A stretch of DNA of 64,000 nucleotides from Sediminispirochaeta bajacaliforniensis DSM 16054 (GCF_000378205.1 NZ_KB899409.1:124001-188000), one strand, 5' to 3'; shown: positions 17,565 through 27,269, counted from the first letter of the stretch. The notes: generated by a model not told the origin, from the letters alone. Made by a program: numbers and translations.

Positions 17565-19076
17565 CTACTGCTCGGTACGCATCCTGTCGAACTGCTCCAC
17601 CCTGCTGGTCCCGCTTTCCACGAGGGTCATAGAAGAGACCCGAACAACCCTTGCCTGTTTGTGAAGTTCATTCATCGAAAGAACGCCGATATTACACATC
17701 GAAGCGCGTAATTTCGCTAAAGTCGTATCCATTTTCTCGCTTAAAGGGCCACCATAGGGAACATAAGCGTCGACACCTTCCTCGAAAAGCATGCCACTGC
17801 CCTCTTCGTCTTTATAGCGCTGCCAGTTCCGTGCTCGAACCGACCCCTCACCCCAGTAGGGCTTATACAGCATCCCGCGATAGTTGACCTTCTGGGTAGG
17901 ACTCTCCTCTGCCATGGCAAAGTATTTGCCCATCATGACGAAATCCGCACCAAGGGCAAGAGCCATAATGATATTGGTATCGTTATTAAGTCCGCCGTCG
18001 GAACAGATCGGAACATAGATACCGGTCTCCTCAAAATAGCGATCACGTTCGGCCGCAACCTCGACAACGGCGGAGGCCTGTCCTCTTCCGATTCCTTTCT
18101 GCTCCCGGGTGATACAGATCGATCCGCCGCCGATTCCTATCTTGACAAAATCAAGATCACCCTCTTCAACCAGGTAGCGGAAACCGTCTCCAGAAACGAC
18201 ATTTCCACCGCCGAGAACGATGGAACGACCGTAACGGGCACGCAGATCCCTGGCCGCAGCAACCTGCCATTCCGAATAGCCATCGGAAGAATCGAAGCAG
18301 AAAATATCGGCCTCCGCAGCAATGAGTGCCTCGGCCCGTTCCAGATAATCGTGGGTATTCAGGGCGGCTCCAACAAAGAGACGCTTGCGATTATCGGTAA
18401 GTTCGTAGGGGTTTGCCTTGTGGTCGAAATAATCCTTCCGAAAAACAAGAGAAGCAAGATTACCGTTTTTGTCGATAATCGGCAGACATTCCTTCTTTTC
18501 CCGATGAAGGATCCCCGTAGCCTCTTCAAGGGAGACCCCCTCAGGGGCCCAGACCAGTCGCTTTAGCGGGGTGAAATAATCTTTGACAGGCCGATCGGGA
18601 TCATCCTTAAATTCCCAATAATCCTTATCGGTCAAAATCCCCAGGAGCCTGGAATGGCGCCCACCATCCTCGGTAACGGCGATGGTGGAATGGCCGGTCC
18701 GCTTGCTGATGGCGATTGCCGCGGAAAGGGGATCATCGGGAGAAATATTTGAATCGGAATCTACAAAACCTGCCTTATGCTCCTTGACCTTTCGAACCAT
18801 CGCCGCCTGCTCTTCGATGGGCTGGCTGCAGAAGATAAAGGAACAACCACCCTTTCGGGCAAGGGCGATGGCAAGATCGGAACCGGAGACGGACTGCATG
18901 GCCGCACTGCTGAAGGGGATTTCAAGATATCTTGCCGGTTCCTCTTTTTCCGGACGATACTTTGCCGCAGGAACTCTCAAAGAAACATTGGAAGGAAGAT
19001 GTTCCTTCGTCGTCAGCCCGGGAAGAATCAGGTATTCGTCAAAGGTTCTGGAAATATCTTCCAGGATTTTTGCCAT
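17565..19076 (-). CDS. guaB: IMP dehydrogenase
   Basis: The 503-residue protein is a full IMPDH: a TIM-barrel core, two CBS domains at about residues 105-225, catalytic loop GGGSICITRE with Cys321, and the flap region near the C-terminus. It oxidises IMP to XMP with NAD, the committed step to GTP. The early sequence (LPGLTTKEHLPSNVSL) and the loop differ from the usual GPGSICTTR form, so it belongs to a divergent branch. The start is supported by AGGGAGG. It is next to, but 97 bases after, the M81 peptidase gene and may be separately transcribed. Confidence 0.93.
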   Translation of the reverse strand: MAKILEDISRTFDEYLILPGLTTKEHLPSNVSLRVPAAKYRPEKEEPARYLEIPFSSAAMQSVSGSDLAIALARKGGCSFIFCSQPIEEQAAMVRKVKEHKAGFVDSDSNISPDDPLSAAIAISKRTGHSTIAVTEDGGRHSRLLGILTDKDYWEFKDDPDRPVKDYFTPLKRLVWAPEGVSLEEATGILHREKKECLPIIDKNGNLASLVFRKDYFDHKANPYELTDNRKRLFVGAALNTHDYLERAEALIAAEADIFCFDSSDGYSEWQVAAARDLRARYGRSIVLGGGNVVSGDGFRYLVEEGDLDFVKIGIGGGSICITREQKGIGRGQASAVVEVAAERDRYFEETGIYVPICSDGGLNNDTNIIMALALGADFVMMGKYFAMAEESPTQKVNYRGMLYKPYWGEGSVRARNWQRYKDEEGSGMLFEEGVDAYVPYGGPLSEKMDTTLAKLRASMCNIGVLSMNELHKQARVVRVSSMTLVESGTSRVEQFDRMRTEQ

Positions 19077-19172
19077 GGCAGGCCTCCCTTGTTTTATTGA
19101 ATTTTCCGAACAGGGTACGTTTTTTTCTTTGAAAGCACAAGGGAGAGCGGCGGAAGTACAAGGAAAAAGATG

Positions 19173-20669
19173 CTATTTCCGTTCCCGACCTTCCTTGCCA
19201 ACTGACTTCGGCCTATAATGCAGCTCACGGTCGAGAGGAAAGATTGGTCGGGAAAGGTTCTTGTAGGGCAGACTTTCCAGAAGTTCGTTGCTGCTGCCTT
19301 TGCTCAGGGCCATTATCGATCGCTTCGCCCTTGCCTTGTGGTATGCGGTGAGATAGCCCAGCTTTACAACCACAACGCTATAATCTTCAGCCTCACATCC
19401 CAAGGCGGTAAACATATCGGGCGTGATGAAACCGATGTGCTTCGAAACGAGGATTAGGTCGACATGACCGACGCGTACCATGGCCATATTCGCGGCGAAG
19501 CGCTCCCAACCGGAGACAAGGGAACGGACCTTCCCGGATATGGGAAGCGGGGCACTTGTCTTTCGATCGAAAGCGGCGCCCACGCTTATATCAACGTTGC
19601 CGCCAACGCCGGCGGCAAAGCAGGCGCAGGTGGCCGCAGGATCGTAGATGCCCGCATAGACCACGGGCTTTTTCAGCGAGGCAAGACAGTCGCTTGCAAG
19701 TACCTTTTTGAGGAAGCCGGTACAATCTGCAGAAGATCCGGCGGTCGGGTTGTCTCCCGAATCGGAAAGATAGACAGGCCCCTCTACTTCCGTCGTCGCC
19801 CGACAGGCAAGGGCAATCGCTTCGTCCTCTTCCCGGGTGACGGTATGGAATTTGAACTGCTCCCGGCGTTGCCAAAAGGCATCAGCCAGTTCCTCGGCAA
19901 GTTTTCCCGCCTGCTCCCTGCCGTTCCTTGTAACGACAACCGCGGAAACCCCATTCTCCCGGCAATCGGCCCAGGGAAAACCGAGAAGATACGAGGCTGC
20001 CATCACCTCCTCTCGGGTTTCATACTCGCGCAGGAGATCGATAAGCTCATGCATCGGCTCCACACTGGTCTCGCTCTTTTCTCCTGCGATGAGGAGAGGA
20101 AGTTTACACCAGGCAATGGAGGGAACGGTTCCCTTTTCCAGAATTTCGATCAGCATGTTTGCCGCATGCTCGCCGGTCTCGAAACAATCGGTATGGGGTG
20201 CCTGTTTGTAGCCGGTAAAGGCATCGAGCCCATCCAGCATGGCATCGGTAATGGTGGCATGCATATCAAGGGAAGCCGTGATCGGAAGCGTGGGGAAAAG
20301 GGCACGGAGGTCCCGCAACAAATCTCCTTCGGCCTCCCCTATCTCCTCAACCCTCATGGAACCATGAAGTGAGAGTGCTATGCCGTCATAGGGGCCTGAG
20401 GCCTCGGCACGCTGCAAGAGTTCCCGCTTCAGATCGAGGTACAACTGTTTTTGGACCACACCGTTGGGAACGGCCCGGGCGACAAGTGCGGGAACGACCT
20501 CATAGCCGGCCGCCTGAAGCGTCCGGACGATCCCGCTGACGCTGTCGCTGTCGTTCAGAAAAGAAAAAAGTTCATCCCCCCGCTGCACGGAAAAATCTTC
20601 TTTCCCGGTAAGGATCGGATTAAAGGTATTTGATTCGTGATGGATTCCAGCCACTAATATCTTACGCAT
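19173..20669 (-). CDS. M81 family metallopeptidase (MlrC-like)
   Basis: The start at 20669 is chosen because AGGAG lies about 9 bases upstream and the family start MRKILVAGIHHESNTFNP follows. The roughly 498-residue product covers the MlrC N-terminal domain (DGIALSLHGSMRVEEIGEAE, SLDMHATIT) and C-terminal domain (SDSGDNPTAGSSAD). The family was named for microcystin/linear peptide breakdown and has a predicted zinc site. No signal peptide is seen, so it is cytoplasmic. It is the last gene of a sugar ABC/CutC/ROK operon, so the true substrate may be an imported glycopeptide or sugar derivative; that is inference. Confidence 0.85.
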   Translation of the reverse strand: MRKILVAGIHHESNTFNPILTGKEDFSVQRGDELFSFLNDSDSVSGIVRTLQAAGYEVVPALVARAVPNGVVQKQLYLDLKRELLQRAEASGPYDGIALSLHGSMRVEEIGEAEGDLLRDLRALFPTLPITASLDMHATITDAMLDGLDAFTGYKQAPHTDCFETGEHAANMLIEILEKGTVPSIAWCKLPLLIAGEKSETSVEPMHELIDLLREYETREEVMAASYLLGFPWADCRENGVSAVVVTRNGREQAGKLAEELADAFWQRREQFKFHTVTREEDEAIALACRATTEVEGPVYLSDSGDNPTAGSSADCTGFLKKVLASDCLASLKKPVVYAGIYDPAATCACFAAGVGGNVDISVGAAFDRKTSAPLPISGKVRSLVSGWERFAANMAMVRVGHVDLILVSKHIGFITPDMFTALGCEAEDYSVVVVKLGYLTAYHKARAKRSIMALSKGSSNELLESLPYKNLSRPIFPLDRELHYRPKSVGKEGRERK

Positions 20670-20703
20670 CGCATGACTCCTAAACATAGATTTGTATATA
20701 TCG

Positions 20704-21876
20704 TCATTGATCAATAAGGTTTGTCAAAAGTGAATTCCAAATTCTCACATTCTGCTCTCCGTTACCAACCTGAGGAATTGCATACAAGGTATTCAGCATG
20801 GCGGCAGAGGCCCCCGTCGCCGCATCATAAGCGGCATCCTCAAGAACCTCGACTCGTACCCCGTTGGCAGAGAGACGCCTCCATTGAGGGGCGAACTCCC
20901 CTTCCAGGACACCTGCGATGAGATCCTGTTCTCCGGCAAGATCTCCACCGATAAAAAGGGCCCGGGGATTGGTGATATGCATAATAAGGATCAGGGTTCC
21001 CAGCAGCTCGACGACAAGCTTCCGCCGAACGGCACGATCGGAGGCCACAAGCCTCATCTCCGCAAGAGAGAGCGAGAGCTGTCCCGGGACCTTCTCCTCC
21101 TGCCTGAAGAAAAGGCTCCGATATTCACCGGCACGATGGGTAAAGCCCTGATAGATTTCGCCGTTATAGACAAGGCCCATCCCGATACCGACCGAAGGGT
21201 AATTCTCCGGAAGCAACTCGCTGCGATGAAAACGCGGAAGCAGATAGATAAACGAATCGTGGTCGCCGCTACTCTCATACCAAAGATTTTTCCAGGCACA
21301 GCAATTTGCATCGTTTTCCACCAAAATCGGAAAGGAAAAGTTCTCCTCCAGAAAAGGGCCGAGGTTATGATGCTGAAGGTTGTGGGTCCAGCACTCTTCG
21401 ATGATGGGTCCGGAAGGATCGACCACCCCCGGGATGGCAACCCCTGCCCCGAGGACAGGGCCTTCCCCTCCCACGGATTCACGAACCTCTTTCAGCACAG
21501 CTGCAAAACGCCTTTCAAAGGTCTTTGCCTCACCGTCGTATTCCCGGTGGAAAGATCCGACAACCCTTCCACCTATGTCGGTAACCACGGCATTGTAGTA
21601 ATCGGCCTGCAAATCGAGACCTATCACCGTACCGTAATCATTGTTGAGTTCGATTCTGATCGCCTTACGCCCGCTCCCGTTCCCACCGATACCGGAGCTT
21701 TCCCGGACCAAGCCGGCTTGCAGCAACCTATTCATAATGTAGGTAACAGTGGATGGCTGGAGACCAAGCTCCTCCGCAATTCTACTTCTGGAGGTGCCAC
21801 CCTGCTTTCGCAGATAGTTAAGGATAAGAGAGCCATTTGCCGCTTTTTGGTATTTGCTGTTACCTACAATCTTCAT
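20704..21876 (-). CDS. ROK family transcriptional repressor
   Basis: The 390-residue protein has an N-terminal winged helix-turn-helix (about 15-60, SRIAEELGLQPSTVTYIMNR) and a ROK sugar-kinase-like body with ATP-type motif GLDLQ and GAGVAIPGVVDPSG. The usual zinc-site cysteine cluster of ROK proteins is not obvious. It should repress the sugar ABC operon in which it is encoded; a perfect 23-base palindrome at the operon promoter is the likely operator. It lies 21 bases after cutC. The inducer is unknown. Confidence 0.9.
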   Translation of the reverse strand: MKIVGNSKYQKAANGSLILNYLRKQGGTSRSRIAEELGLQPSTVTYIMNRLLQAGLVRESSGIGGNGSGRKAIRIELNNDYGTVIGLDLQADYYNAVVTDIGGRVVGSFHREYDGEAKTFERRFAAVLKEVRESVGGEGPVLGAGVAIPGVVDPSGPIIEECWTHNLQHHNLGPFLEENFSFPILVENDANCCAWKNLWYESSGDHDSFIYLLPRFHRSELLPENYPSVGIGMGLVYNGEIYQGFTHRAGEYRSLFFRQEEKVPGQLSLSLAEMRLVASDRAVRRKLVVELLGTLILIMHITNPRALFIGGDLAGEQDLIAGVLEGEFAPQWRRLSANGVRVEVLEDAAYDAATGASAAMLNTLYAIPQVGNGEQNVRIWNSLLTNLIDQ

Positions 21877-21897
21877 GATCTTCTCCGATCTCGTTTC

Positions 21898-22662
21898 CTA
21901 TTTTGAGCCGAGACTCCGGAGCCGTGTGACCATATCCCGGTCGGTAAAGCTGTTGACAAATTCCGGCTGCCTAAGGAGTCCGCCCATGTATACATCACCG
22001 GGACGGTAGGTCATGCCGCTCTCTCGCTCCCGATCGACAAAAACATGATACTCGCGGGCACCGGTAAGCTCAATGATTTTCTGCATATTCCGGGGGGTGA
22101 TACCATTGCCCGGCATGATGATGATACGCTCCTGTGCCCGATCAACAAGTTCACGTACCAGATCAACCCCCTCAAGCACCGTGGGAGCCTGCCCGCTGGT
22201 CAGAATACGGTTAAAGCCGAGATCGATGATAGTTTCAAGAGCATCGAAGGGATTTCGTGTCACATCGAAAGCACGGTGAAATGTAGCATTCATGGGACCG
22301 GCAAGCTCCCGAAGAAGTGCATTACGCTCGCTGTCGACCAGGCCGTCGGGCGTAAGAATACCAAAAACGACACCGTCGGCCCCGGCCTCTCTGGCAGCAA
22401 GAATATCTTCTTTCATAACCTCAAACTCGTAATCGCTGTAGAAAAAATCACCTCCGCGGGGTCTGATGATGACCTGAAGGCCAATATCGATCGCCTTTCT
22501 GGCGGCACGAATGGTACCGATGCTGGGCGTTGTGCCGCCCTGAAAGAGGTTGTCGCAGAGCTCAACCCTGTCGGCTCCGCCTTGTTGTGCATTAATTGAC
22601 GACTCGACAGAGTCCAGACATACCTCAATTGAAATTTCTTGTAAAATTTGTTGTGTGTCCAT
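21898..22662 (-). CDS. cutC: CutC family protein
   Basis: The start at 22662 follows AAGGAG, about 8-9 bases upstream; a longer reading would run into the permease gene. The roughly 254-residue product is a complete CutC TIM barrel (ISIEVCLDSVESSINAQQGG, GADRVELCDNL, MIRPRGGDF-like IIRPRGGDFFYSD, TFHRAFDV, RILTSGQAP). The family was first linked to copper handling, but its enzymatic role is unsettled. Its place inside a sugar ABC operon with a ROK regulator points to sugar metabolism instead. It sits 19 bases after the permease. Confidence 0.9.
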   Translation of the reverse strand: MDTQQILQEISIEVCLDSVESSINAQQGGADRVELCDNLFQGGTTPSIGTIRAARKAIDIGLQVIIRPRGGDFFYSDYEFEVMKEDILAAREAGADGVVFGILTPDGLVDSERNALLRELAGPMNATFHRAFDVTRNPFDALETIIDLGFNRILTSGQAPTVLEGVDLVRELVDRAQERIIIMPGNGITPRNMQKIIELTGAREYHVFVDRERESGMTYRPGDVYMGGLLRQPEFVNSFTDRDMVTRLRSLGSK

Positions 22663-22681
22663 GTAAGAGAAACTCCTTATG

Positions 22682-23524
22682 CTATTCCTTGAGTGCACCT
22701 TCACCAAAACCCTTGATAACCATATTATGTGCCCCGATGTAAAAGAGAATCATGGGAATCGTGCCGATGACCAAGGCGGCAAACTGCATGCCGTAGTTCA
22801 CGTTGAGCCTTCCCGCAAAGGCATTGATGGATACGGGAAGACTTCGCATATGCTCGCCGCTGGTGAGAATAAACACAAGGATAAATTCATTCCAGTTGCG
22901 AAGAAAGGTGAGAACGGTAATGGTCGCCATCACCGGTGTCGATACAATAATGATCACTTTGAGAAAAATCTGGATGTAACTGGCTCCGTCGATCACCGCC
23001 GCCTCGATCAAAGAATCTGGAATCCCCCGGATGTAGGAGGTGGCAAGAAGTACAGCCATGGGGAGGCCGAAGGCGATATAGGGCAGAATCACACCAATTC
23101 TGGTGTCGTAGAGTCCCATGCGTGTTTCCATGATAAAAAGCGGTGCAATAACCGAATTCACCGTAATCAAAAGCCCCAGGGTAAAGGCGGCATAATACCA
23201 CTTTGCCGAAGCATAGTTGAACTTCGTCAGTGCAAATCCCGCCGCGAGGGAAAAAAGAACGGTGAAGAAGGTTCCTATCCCCGTGTAGAGGATACTGTTG
23301 ATTGCGGCAATTCCCATATGGCCGATACTCCAGGCATCCTGGTAGTTTTTAAAAGTCGGTTCCTTGGGAAGAGCGAGGGGGTACATCATGATCTCTCCCT
23401 GAAGTTTAAAGGAGGAATAGAGCATCCAGAGGAGAGGCATAAGCGTAATAAGCGTAAAGAAAATCAAAAAAACATATGCGAACAAGCGCCATCCGGCGGA
23501 AATATCCCGGTTCAGTTTCTGCAT
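22682..23524 (-). CDS. Carbohydrate ABC transporter permease (MalG type)
   Basis: The 280-residue protein has six predicted membrane helices and the inner-membrane permease EAA-type loop (SLIEAAVIDGASYIQIFLKV). It begins with a MalG-like N-terminus (AYVFLIFFTLITLMPLLWML). It forms the channel together with the upstream MalF-type permease. It lies 11 bases after that gene. No ATPase gene is in this operon, so a shared ATPase of the MsmK/UgpC type encoded elsewhere must energise it. Confidence 0.92.
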   Translation of the reverse strand: MQKLNRDISAGWRLFAYVFLIFFTLITLMPLLWMLYSSFKLQGEIMMYPLALPKEPTFKNYQDAWSIGHMGIAAINSILYTGIGTFFTVLFSLAAGFALTKFNYASAKWYYAAFTLGLLITVNSVIAPLFIMETRMGLYDTRIGVILPYIAFGLPMAVLLATSYIRGIPDSLIEAAVIDGASYIQIFLKVIIIVSTPVMATITVLTFLRNWNEFILVFILTSGEHMRSLPVSINAFAGRLNVNYGMQFAALVIGTIPMILFYIGAHNMVIKGFGEGALKE

Positions 23525-23535
23525 AACACATCCCC

Positions 23536-24423
23536 CTATTCGTATTTTTTCTGGTATCGGCCGTAGAGCGAGCGGGAGAGTGTGATCAAGCCCACACTCA
23601 GAATCACAATGATCACAGAAACGGCGCTTCCATAACCGTAGTTGTTGTAGGTGAAGGTGTGTTTATAGAGGTAGATCGACATGACACTGGTATAATTCAC
23701 CGGCCCTCCCCCTGTCATGGCATAGACAAGATCGAAGCTTTTCAAACTTCCGGAAATGGCGAAAATCGAACTGGTGAAAATCACATTGGCCAGGGCAGGG
23801 ATAACAATTCTGGTAAGAATCGCCGATTCCGATGCCCCGTCGATCTTGGCCGCTTCGATAACCGATTGGGGAATTCTCTGCATATTGGCCAAAAACATGA
23901 CCATATACAGGCTGGTATGCATCCACAGAAGCACAAAAAGAATCGGAATCATGGCCCATTGGGGACTCTCGAATATGGTCACCACATAGTCCGGATTGTC
24001 TGTGATCATCCTCATAAAAATGGTGAAGATACCCACCGGGGAGAAAATCCGGTTCCACAAAAGTGCGACGACAACCGCGGAAATGGTTATAGGAAGAAAT
24101 ATCATCATCTCGAAAAAGCGGGTGGCCCTGACCAGCTTCCGATAAAGCAGATAGGCAAGTAAGATTCCAAGGGGAATCTGCCCCAAAATCGAGATCAACA
24201 TGATCTGAATATTGTGCCACAGAGCCTGGAGAAACTCCGGATCGGTAAAAATCGAGATGTAGTTTTTCACCCCGATAAACCCCACAAGGGCGAAGTTCTT
24301 CCATTTGGTAAACGAGAGTAGTGTGCTGACACCTATCGGAAAGATAATGATCGACAGGTAAATCAACAAAGCGGGTAAAAGTAGAATAAAGAAGCTAAGC
24401 TTTTTATCTTTCGACTCGATCAT
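23536..24423 (-). CDS. Carbohydrate ABC transporter permease (MalF type)
   Basis: The 295-residue protein has six predicted membrane helices and the EAA loop QSVIEAAKIDGASESAILTR, the contact site for the ATPase. The N-terminus (LSFFILLLPALLIYLSIIIF) is typical of the MalF/UgpA group without the long periplasmic insert. It pairs with the MalG-type permease 11 bases downstream and follows the binding-protein gene by 16 bases. Confidence 0.92.
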   Translation of the reverse strand: MIESKDKKLSFFILLLPALLIYLSIIIFPIGVSTLLSFTKWKNFALVGFIGVKNYISIFTDPEFLQALWHNIQIMLISILGQIPLGILLAYLLYRKLVRATRFFEMMIFLPITISAVVVALLWNRIFSPVGIFTIFMRMITDNPDYVVTIFESPQWAMIPILFVLLWMHTSLYMVMFLANMQRIPQSVIEAAKIDGASESAILTRIVIPALANVIFTSSIFAISGSLKSFDLVYAMTGGGPVNYTSVMSIYLYKHTFTYNNYGYGSAVSVIIVILSVGLITLSRSLYGRYQKKYE

Positions 24424-24439
24424 TATCTTCCCCCTTTAT

Positions 24440-25768
24440 TTAGTTACCAAGCCGGTTGGAATCGTTTTCCTTTACCCAGGCTTCGTACTTTTCGGCGACC
24501 TCCTTCGGGGTCATATTACCGAACATCATCGCCTGAATGGAAGGATTAAGGACGCCCATACCTTCACCATCCATCTTTGCATCGATCACATAGCCCATGG
24601 GAGTATTTTCCTGAAAATCGGCATATGCGATCTGAAGACGCGGAAGATCATACTGGGAGTAGTCGAGCTTACAGGTGGGAATCTCTCCATACTTTAAGCG
24701 AATGGCAGCCCCTTCGGGACCGTTGTAAAACTTCAGAAAGGTAAGGGCAGCCTCAAGTTTTGCAGGATCATCCGCAAGTTCCTTGTTGATGCCAAAGCCC
24801 TCGGAAGGAACGGCAACACTGGTACCATGATCGACAGCCCCCGCTATCTCGGGGAACACCCCCATATAGACCGCATTCTGAAAATCCTGAGGCAGTGAAG
24901 TGGTCATGGCAGAGGTTCTCCAGCCCGCATCGATCAAATAGACAGACTTGCCCTGGTAAAACTCCTGATCGGCCTCGGTATTGGACATCTGGTTTACGCC
25001 GGGGCTGAAGACGCCCTTATCCACCATCTCTTTTACGATTTCAAGCGAGCGAACAAAGGGTTCATCGGTAAAGGAGGCCTTGCCAACCATTGCCTTTTGG
25101 AACCACTCTTTGCCTCCCATCCTATCGACAAGGGCGCTTAAAAGCCACGAATTGACGGGCCACTGGTCCTTGTTTCCGAGAGAAACGGGATAATAGCCTG
25201 CCTTCTTGATGGTGTCGACCTGGGAAAGAAGCTCTTTATAGCTTTTGGGAAAGGAGAGACCAAGCTCATTGAGAATTTTCGTATTGGCATACATCACATG
25301 GCAGACTGCCATGGAAGGTGGAATGGTGTAGATCTCCCCTTCACTCCCCTGCGCTTCCCACGCCGCGGGATTAAAGGATTTCATGAAGGCATCATCCAGG
25401 TAGGCTCGAAGGTCCAGAACCTTCCCGGTTTCGGTAATATATGCAGTCCGCTTCCCCACATAGGTGGTAAAGACATCGGGCATGCGGCCGGAAGCAGCCA
25501 TGGCCTGAAATTTTTGATGAAACGATTCGCCGGTGGCATATTCATGCTTGAATTCAATCTCGGGATGTGCCGCGGCAAAGGCTTTCATCACCTCATTGTG
25601 TCCTTCGTACTGCGGGTTTGCCGGGTCGATCTGAAAATAGGTGGAAAGAACAATCTTTCCGTTTCCCTTTTCCTGGTCACCTCCTGCCCAGGCAAGCGTA
25701 GATGAAAGTAGCAAGATCAGTCCGGCCAAAGCCAGTGATCGCACTCTCTTACGTGCAGTTTCTGTCAT
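24440..25768 (-). CDS. ABC transporter extracellular sugar-binding protein
   Basis: The 442-residue protein has a basic N-terminus, a hydrophobic signal segment (LALAGLILLLSSTLAWAGG) and a family 1 solute-binding body (GRMPDVFTTYVGKRTAYI, GFGINKELADDP). It captures a carbohydrate in the periplasm for the two permeases that follow. The ATG is preceded by AAGGAGG, and the operon promoter and palindrome lie 13-62 bases upstream. As first gene of the operon it is probably the most abundant product. The sugar cannot be deduced. Confidence 0.93.
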   Translation of the reverse strand: MTETARKRVRSLALAGLILLLSSTLAWAGGDQEKGNGKIVLSTYFQIDPANPQYEGHNEVMKAFAAAHPEIEFKHEYATGESFHQKFQAMAASGRMPDVFTTYVGKRTAYITETGKVLDLRAYLDDAFMKSFNPAAWEAQGSEGEIYTIPPSMAVCHVMYANTKILNELGLSFPKSYKELLSQVDTIKKAGYYPVSLGNKDQWPVNSWLLSALVDRMGGKEWFQKAMVGKASFTDEPFVRSLEIVKEMVDKGVFSPGVNQMSNTEADQEFYQGKSVYLIDAGWRTSAMTTSLPQDFQNAVYMGVFPEIAGAVDHGTSVAVPSEGFGINKELADDPAKLEAALTFLKFYNGPEGAAIRLKYGEIPTCKLDYSQYDLPRLQIAYADFQENTPMGYVIDAKMDGEGMGVLNPSIQAMMFGNMTPKEVAEKYEAWVKENDSNRLGN

Positions 25769-25780
25769 AGAAACCTCCTT

Positions 25781-25803
25781 ATTAATTCATTCAATGAATT
25801 AAT
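25781..25803 (-). promoter_or_regulatory. Perfect 23-base palindrome, likely ROK operator
   Basis: ATTAATTCATT, central C, AATGAATTAAT. It overlaps the end of the -10 box and the expected transcription start, a roadblock position. AT-rich palindromes of this sort are known for XylR/NagC-type ROK repressors, and the operon encodes one. Confidence 0.75.
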
Positions 25804-25830
25804 TAAACAAGAAAAAACCGGTGCTGTCAA
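25802..25830 (-). promoter_or_regulatory. Strong promoter of the sugar ABC operon
   Basis: On the minus strand: TTGACA, 17-base spacer, TTTAAT. One mismatch from consensus overall. Confidence 0.8.
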
Positions 25831-25925
25831 GGATTTTTCGCACGTTTTACTGTCCCGAATAGTGGTGATACACCGCTTAAAGCCTACACAGCCTTCTCAA
25901 CGATCATTAACATTCTCCGCTGCGA

Positions 25926-25953
25926 CAAAAAAACCGGAGCCAAAAGGCTCCGG
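25926..25953 (-). terminator. Terminator of the purine catabolic operon
   Basis: CCGGAGCC, loop AAAA, GGCTCCGG (25934-25953), followed on the minus strand by an eight-base T-run. It lies just after ygeW. Confidence 0.9.
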
Positions 25954-25978
25954 CACGATATCCCATCGGTGAAGGTGA

Positions 25979-27175
25979 TTAATAGATGCGCTTGCGGGCG
26001 TCGGTTAAAAGGCCAAGAAGCTTTTCCGAAGGATTGCGGAACTTTGCAAGAAAAATCATTGCCGCAATAATATAGGGCTTAAAAGAGGCCTGCTTGTAAA
26101 GAGGATCCCGGTAGCGGTCGAAAACCGATGCCGCAACCTCACCCTTTTCACAGGAAACGCCGGAGATGTCGGCAGGAAGACAGTGCATATACAAAGCTTT
26201 TCCCTCCCGAGTGGTCGACATCAGTTCTTCGGTACATTCCCAGTCGGTAAACTGGGCATTCTGGGCAAGACAACGCTTTTCCAGCTCCTTGAGCGCCTGC
26301 TGATCACCGGTCTCAACAATCTTGGTCCGTTCTTCCATGACGCTAAAAGGAGCCCAGCTTTTCGGGTAGACAATATCGGCATCCTTAAATGCATCGGCCA
26401 TTGAGTTAACCTTGGAGAAGGAGCCTCCGCTCTTTTGAGCATTCTTGGAAGCAACCCCTTCCATCTCGGGCATGACATTATAGCCTTCCGGATGAGCAAG
26501 GACCACATCCATACCAAAGCGGGTAAAGAGTCCGATGATCCCTTGAGGAACGGAGAGTGGCTTGCCGTAGGAGGGGCTGTAGGCCCAGGTCATGGCAAGC
26601 TTTTTTCCCTTGAGGTTTTCAACACCGCCGAACTCATTGATGACATGAAGGGCATCGGCCATGGCCTGGGTCGGATGGTCTATGTCACACTGAAGGTTGA
26701 CAAGGGTGGGACGCTGCTCAAGCACCCCGTCGTAGTGTCCGTCTTCCACGGCCTGGGCAACCTCTTTCATGTAGGTATGTCCCTTGCCAATGTACATGTC
26801 GTCACGAATACCGATGACATCTGCCATAAAGCTGATCATATTTGCCGTTTCCCGAACCGTTTCACCGTGGGCAATCTGACTCTTTCCCTCGTCAAGGTCC
26901 TGTACCTCGAGGCCGAGAAGATTACAGGCGCTGGCAAAGCTGAAGCGGGTACGGGTCGAATTATCCCGAAAAAGGCTGATGGCAAGACCACTATCGAAGA
27001 CCCGGCTCGATATGTTGTTTTCCCTCATGCCGCGAAGGATTTCGGCAACCTCAAAGGTGGCCCGAATTTCATCGTCACTGTGCTTCCAGGTGTGGAAAAA
27101 ATCCTTCAGATACATTTTCTCGGTTCTAAGGGTCGAGAGGGATCTGATCATCTCCTCGATTCCAATTTTGTCCAT
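25979..27175 (-). CDS. ygeW: Knotted carbamoyltransferase YgeW
   Basis: The 398-residue protein has the carbamoyl-phosphate motif STRTR (73-77, in LFRDNSTRTRFSF) and a C-terminal HCLPAD block, so it belongs to the aspartate/ornithine carbamoyltransferase superfamily. Length and the inserted loop fit the YgeW group. YgeW is part of the selenium-linked purine catabolic set. Acting backward it could release carbamoyl phosphate from a ureido intermediate, giving ATP; that direction is an inference. It is the last gene of the minus-strand supercluster and has a GGAGG ribosome site. Confidence 0.9.
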   Translation of the reverse strand: MDKIGIEEMIRSLSTLRTEKMYLKDFFHTWKHSDDEIRATFEVAEILRGMRENNISSRVFDSGLAISLFRDNSTRTRFSFASACNLLGLEVQDLDEGKSQIAHGETVRETANMISFMADVIGIRDDMYIGKGHTYMKEVAQAVEDGHYDGVLEQRPTLVNLQCDIDHPTQAMADALHVINEFGGVENLKGKKLAMTWAYSPSYGKPLSVPQGIIGLFTRFGMDVVLAHPEGYNVMPEMEGVASKNAQKSGGSFSKVNSMADAFKDADIVYPKSWAPFSVMEERTKIVETGDQQALKELEKRCLAQNAQFTDWECTEELMSTTREGKALYMHCLPADISGVSCEKGEVAASVFDRYRDPLYKQASFKPYIIAAMIFLAKFRNPSEKLLGLLTDARKRIY

Positions 27176-27269
27176 GTAAACTGTTCCTCCAAAAATTATT
27201 CTCTCTCTATTTCAGTATGATATTCGCCCCGCCATAAGGAGGGGCAATGCGAGCGCTATTAGCCGAATC

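Noticed and set aside
19464-20372. Long antisense frame over the M81 peptidase gene
   Set aside because: Shadow; the minus strand encodes a complete M81 protein.
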